In this document: positions 61,835 to 64,000 of the stretch, in pieces | Position numbering within the stretch: position 1 is the first letter of the stretch | Layout of the letters: each line of letters opens with the position of its first letter | Source of the DNA: Nocardioides sp. Root190 | GTDB lineage: Bacteria; Actinomycetota; Actinomycetes; Propionibacteriales; Nocardioidaceae | Assembly (NCBI RefSeq): GCF_001428565.1 | Contig: NZ_LMIA01000010.1 | Coordinates: 1 to 64,000, forward strand | Direction of reading: 5' to 3' | Length of the DNA stretch: 64,000 bases | Program-made: the position numbers and the translations under genes | The notes under the pieces: model-generated | What the model was told of the DNA's origin: nothing | Seen by the model: the letters and a program-made list of their open reading frames with translations, nothing else | Database searches by the model: none

Positions 61835-61848
61835 TAGAACGTGTACCA
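61835..61848. promoter_or_regulatory. Near-consensus KstR-type site
   Basis: TAGAACGTGTACCA differs from TNNAACNNGTTNNA at one defined base (GTA for GTT). It lies between the divergent WS/DGAT and LipC-like genes, both lipid-related, which supports it. Confidence 0.4.
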
Positions 61849-61880
61849 GTTTCTCACAACGAGCCGGATACGCTCCGGTC

Positions 61881-63137
61881 ATGGGTTTCGTACGCCGCCA
61901 GGTCGTCACTGCAGCGTTGACCGCCAACGCCATCCGCCCGATCCCCGGCTTCCGTGCCGGCATCCCGGCGTTCTTCGCGGGGTGGCTGACCGGTGAGCTC
62001 GCTCCCCACCTGCTCGGGCTGACGGCCGCCGATGCCGCGGCCCACGCAACCGGGAGACGTCGCGACTGGAGGGGGCTGGCCCTCGCCGGGGCCTCGGCCG
62101 CCGGCCTGGCGCACCTGGTCAACCAGAGCCGTCGCGCCGTCACCGAGGCCGAGGACGCCCTGGTCGAGGGCCTGGGGGTCGACTACGTCGAGCAGCTCGA
62201 CGCGAAGCCCACCCCCGCCGAGCTCGCCACCCCGTGGCGCCGCCTCGCGAACCCGTTCGCCTTCCGGCGTGCCGCCCGGCGTGCGGGCCTCGAGGTCCAC
62301 CGCAACATCGCGTTCGCGCCGTACGGCCGGCGGGGCCTGCTCGACATCTACACCTCCGAGGTCACGCCCGCGGCGGGCGCACCCGTCCTGCTCCAGGTGC
62401 ACGGCGGCGGATGGTCGATCGGGAACAAGGACCAGCAGGGACTCCCCCTCATGCAGCACATGGCGGCCAAGGGCTGGGTGTGCGTCGCCATCAACTACCG
62501 CCTCGCACCCCGCAATCCGTGGCCCGCGCAGATCGTCGACGTGAAGGCGGCGATCGCCTGGATCAAGGAGAACATCGCGGAGTACGGCGGCGACCCGTCG
62601 TACATCGCGATCACCGGCGGCTCGGCAGGCGGACACCTCACCGCGCTCGCCGCCGTCACGCCGAACGCCCCCGAGTTCCAGCCCGGCTTCGAGGCCGCCG
62701 ACACCACGCTGCAGGTCGCCGTTCCCTACTACGGCGTCTACGACATGGCGGGGGCGAGCGGCCTGCCCACCTCGGAGCTCATGCGGGACCGGTTCCTGGG
62801 CCCGATCGTCTTCAAGCGCAACCCCGCCGACGACCTCGAGCCGTTCGAGCAGGCCAGCCCGTTGCTGCGGGTCACGGCCGACGCGCCGGACTTCTTCGTC
62901 ATCCACGGCTCGCAGGACACGCTGGTCGACCCGGGTCAGGCCCGGGCCTTCGTCGCGGCGTTGCGGGCGATCTCGAAGCGCTCGGTGACCTACGCGGAGC
63001 TCCCCGGCGCGCAGCACGCGTTCGACATCTTCCCGTCGATCCGGTCCCAGCACCTCGTCCGCGCCACCGACCGGTTCCTGCACTGGCACTGGAACGGCTG
63101 GCGCCGCGAGCAGGACCAGTCGGTCCAACCCTCCTAG
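61881..63137 (+). CDS. LipC-like alpha/beta hydrolase (hormone-sensitive lipase family)
   Basis: A 418-residue esterase. The first about 100 residues hold hydrophobic helices that may attach it to the membrane. The catalytic domain has HGGGWS, the nucleophile GGSAGG, the acid in HGSQDTLVD and the base in QHAFD. The length and gene order match mycobacterial LipC beside a WS/DGAT. It may hydrolyse stored or exogenous esters. The stop overlaps the convergent acyl-CoA dehydrogenase stop within CTAG. Confidence 0.88.
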   Translation: MGFVRRQVVTAALTANAIRPIPGFRAGIPAFFAGWLTGELAPHLLGLTAADAAAHATGRRRDWRGLALAGASAAGLAHLVNQSRRAVTEAEDALVEGLGVDYVEQLDAKPTPAELATPWRRLANPFAFRRAARRAGLEVHRNIAFAPYGRRGLLDIYTSEVTPAAGAPVLLQVHGGGWSIGNKDQQGLPLMQHMAAKGWVCVAINYRLAPRNPWPAQIVDVKAAIAWIKENIAEYGGDPSYIAITGGSAGGHLTALAAVTPNAPEFQPGFEAADTTLQVAVPYYGVYDMAGASGLPTSELMRDRFLGPIVFKRNPADDLEPFEQASPLLRVTADAPDFFVIHGSQDTLVDPGQARAFVAALRAISKRSVTYAELPGAQHAFDIFPSIRSQHLVRATDRFLHWHWNGWRREQDQSVQPS

Positions 63138-64000
63138 CGGGGCAGTCCCAGGATCCGCTCCGCCGCCACGTTGCGCAGGATCTGCGTGGTGCCGCCCGCG
63201 ATGGACAGGCAGCGCGTGTTGAGCTGTTCCCACACGTCGGCCCCGAGCTCGCCGGACTCCTTGCCGATGGCACCGAGCAGGGCCAGGTCGTCGCCCTGGA
63301 GCCGGACCACCAGTTCCGAGGAGTCCTGACGACTGCGGACGCCGATCAGCTTGGCGACGCTCGACTCCGCGCCGGGACCGTGCCCGCCGAGCGCACGCAG
63401 CGTCGTGCGCACGCCGAGCAACGCGCAGACCGTGGCGAGGGCGACCTGGTGACCGACCTGGACCCGCTCGACCGCCGACAGGTCGCGGGAGGCCGCAAGG
63501 TCCACGGCACGCTCGACGCTCTTGGTGAGCCGGGCGCTGGCCATCGCGACCCGCTCGTTGGCCAGGGTCGTGCGGGCCAGCTTCCAGCCGTCACCGGGCT
63601 CGGCCACGACACACTCGTCGGGCACGAACACGTCGTCGAGGAAGACCTCGTTGAAGAGCGCCTCACCGGTGATCTCGCGCAACGGGCGCACCTCGATGCC
63701 ACGCGAACGCATGTCGACGAGGAAGTAGGTGATGCCCTTGTGCTGGGGCACGTCGGCGTCCGTGCGGGCCAGGCAGATGCCCCAGTCGGCGCGTTCGGCG
63801 ACCGAGGTCCACACCTTCTGCCCGGTGAGCGACCAGCCGCCCTCGACCCGGGTCGCCTTCGTGCGCAGGGACGCCAGGTCCGAGCCCGACCCGGGCTCCG
63901 AGAACAGCTGGCACCAGGTGAGCTCCCCGAGCAGCGAGGGCCGCACGAAGCGCTCACGCTGGGCGTCGGTGCCGTGCGACAGGATCGTCGGCACGGCCCA
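63134..64000 (-). CDS. Acyl-CoA dehydrogenase (partial, cut by the window edge)
   Basis: The C-terminal 288 residues of an acyl-CoA dehydrogenase: FSEPGSGSDLASLRTKA, the FAD-binding QKVWTS, KGITYFLVDM, and the terminal AGGTTQILRNVAAERILGL. The frame is open to the right edge (the codons before VPTILSHG read Trp-Ala), so the N-terminal part is outside the window. Substrate class not determinable. Confidence 0.93.
   Translation of the reverse strand, partial: WAVPTILSHGTDAQRERFVRPSLLGELTWCQLFSEPGSGSDLASLRTKATRVEGGWSLTGQKVWTSVAERADWGICLARTDADVPQHKGITYFLVDMRSRGIEVRPLREITGEALFNEVFLDDVFVPDECVVAEPGDGWKLARTTLANERVAMASARLTKSVERAVDLAASRDLSAVERVQVGHQVALATVCALLGVRTTLRALGGHGPGAESSVAKLIGVRSRQDSSELVVRLQGDDLALLGAIGKESGELGADVWEQLNTRCLSIAGGTTQILRNVAAERILGLPR

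Overview
The window is high-GC actinobacterial chromosome. The gene set (arginine operon with ArgR, long-form HisG, IF3 started on a non-AUG codon, actinobacterial rRNA leader with boxA, KstR-type steroid regulon, WS/DGAT) suggests a Nocardioides-like member of the Propionibacteriales. The family call is an inference. There is no phage, integrase, IS element, CRISPR array or tRNA gene that I can see.

Layout. (1) 1-336: promoter and boxA-containing leader of an rRNA operon, on the minus strand and running off the left edge. (2) 337-9987, minus: complete arginine pathway argC-ACT-argJ-argB-argD-argF-argR-argG-NUDIX-argH, nearly all joined by 1-4 nt overlaps, with a candidate ArgR site before argC. 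(3) 10037-16850, minus: pheS-pheT, then infC-rpmI-rplT followed by a SpoU-type RNA methyltransferase and an orphan PAS histidine kinase. infC begins with ATC. (4) 17098-20740: SseB-like protein (minus), then a PLP-fold protein, a P-loop kinase and a coiled-coil protein (plus). (5) 20718-26494, minus: a Ter biosynthetic module of TerD, TerA-like, HpcH/HpaI-type lyase, a PRTase-TRSP-StiP fusion and a HAD phosphatase. (6) 26576-31877, minus: FMN riboswitch, ribD-ribE-ribBA-ribH, hisE-hisG and a PH-domain membrane protein. (7) 31961-32898, plus: a 46-residue membrane protein, a cupin, and a duplicated palindromic repeat. (8) 32913-38480: steroid side-chain degradation operon (Ltp2, ChsH1-like, split ChsH2, fused acyl-CoA dehydrogenase) divergent from an alpha/beta hydrolase, with an exact KstR consensus site between them. 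(9) 38477-60244: a large TerD/DUF475 locus. (10) 60375-64000: WS/DGAT, LipC-like esterase and the end of an acyl-CoA dehydrogenase.

The most interesting part is region 9. Twelve genes from 58942 down to 39960 form one unbroken minus-strand operon of about 19 kb: TerD, DUF475 (TerC-like membrane protein), Gly/Pro-rich membrane protein, secreted and membrane-anchored vWA protein, a 1158-residue tubulin-like protein, an 882-residue membrane protein, a five-helix membrane protein, a 705-residue beta-rich protein, a GAP1-like protein, an intracellular vWA protein, a zinc-ribbon TRAFAC-type GTPase and a degenerate TerD. A secreted HNH nuclease and another TerD lie at its downstream end, and a second DUF475 gene lies at its upstream end. 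Components of this kind have been predicted computationally as stress or conflict systems. The exact assembly, its two orphan proteins and its function appear undescribed.

How they may work together (inference): TerD and DUF475 would form a membrane-linked Ca2+/metal-sensing scaffold. The vWA proteins would supply metal-dependent adhesion. The tubulin-like NTPase and the GTPase with its GAP1-like partner would act as nucleotide-switched effectors. The separate PRTase/HpcH/HAD module at 20.7-26.5 kb would make the nucleoside-like small molecule proposed for Ter systems.
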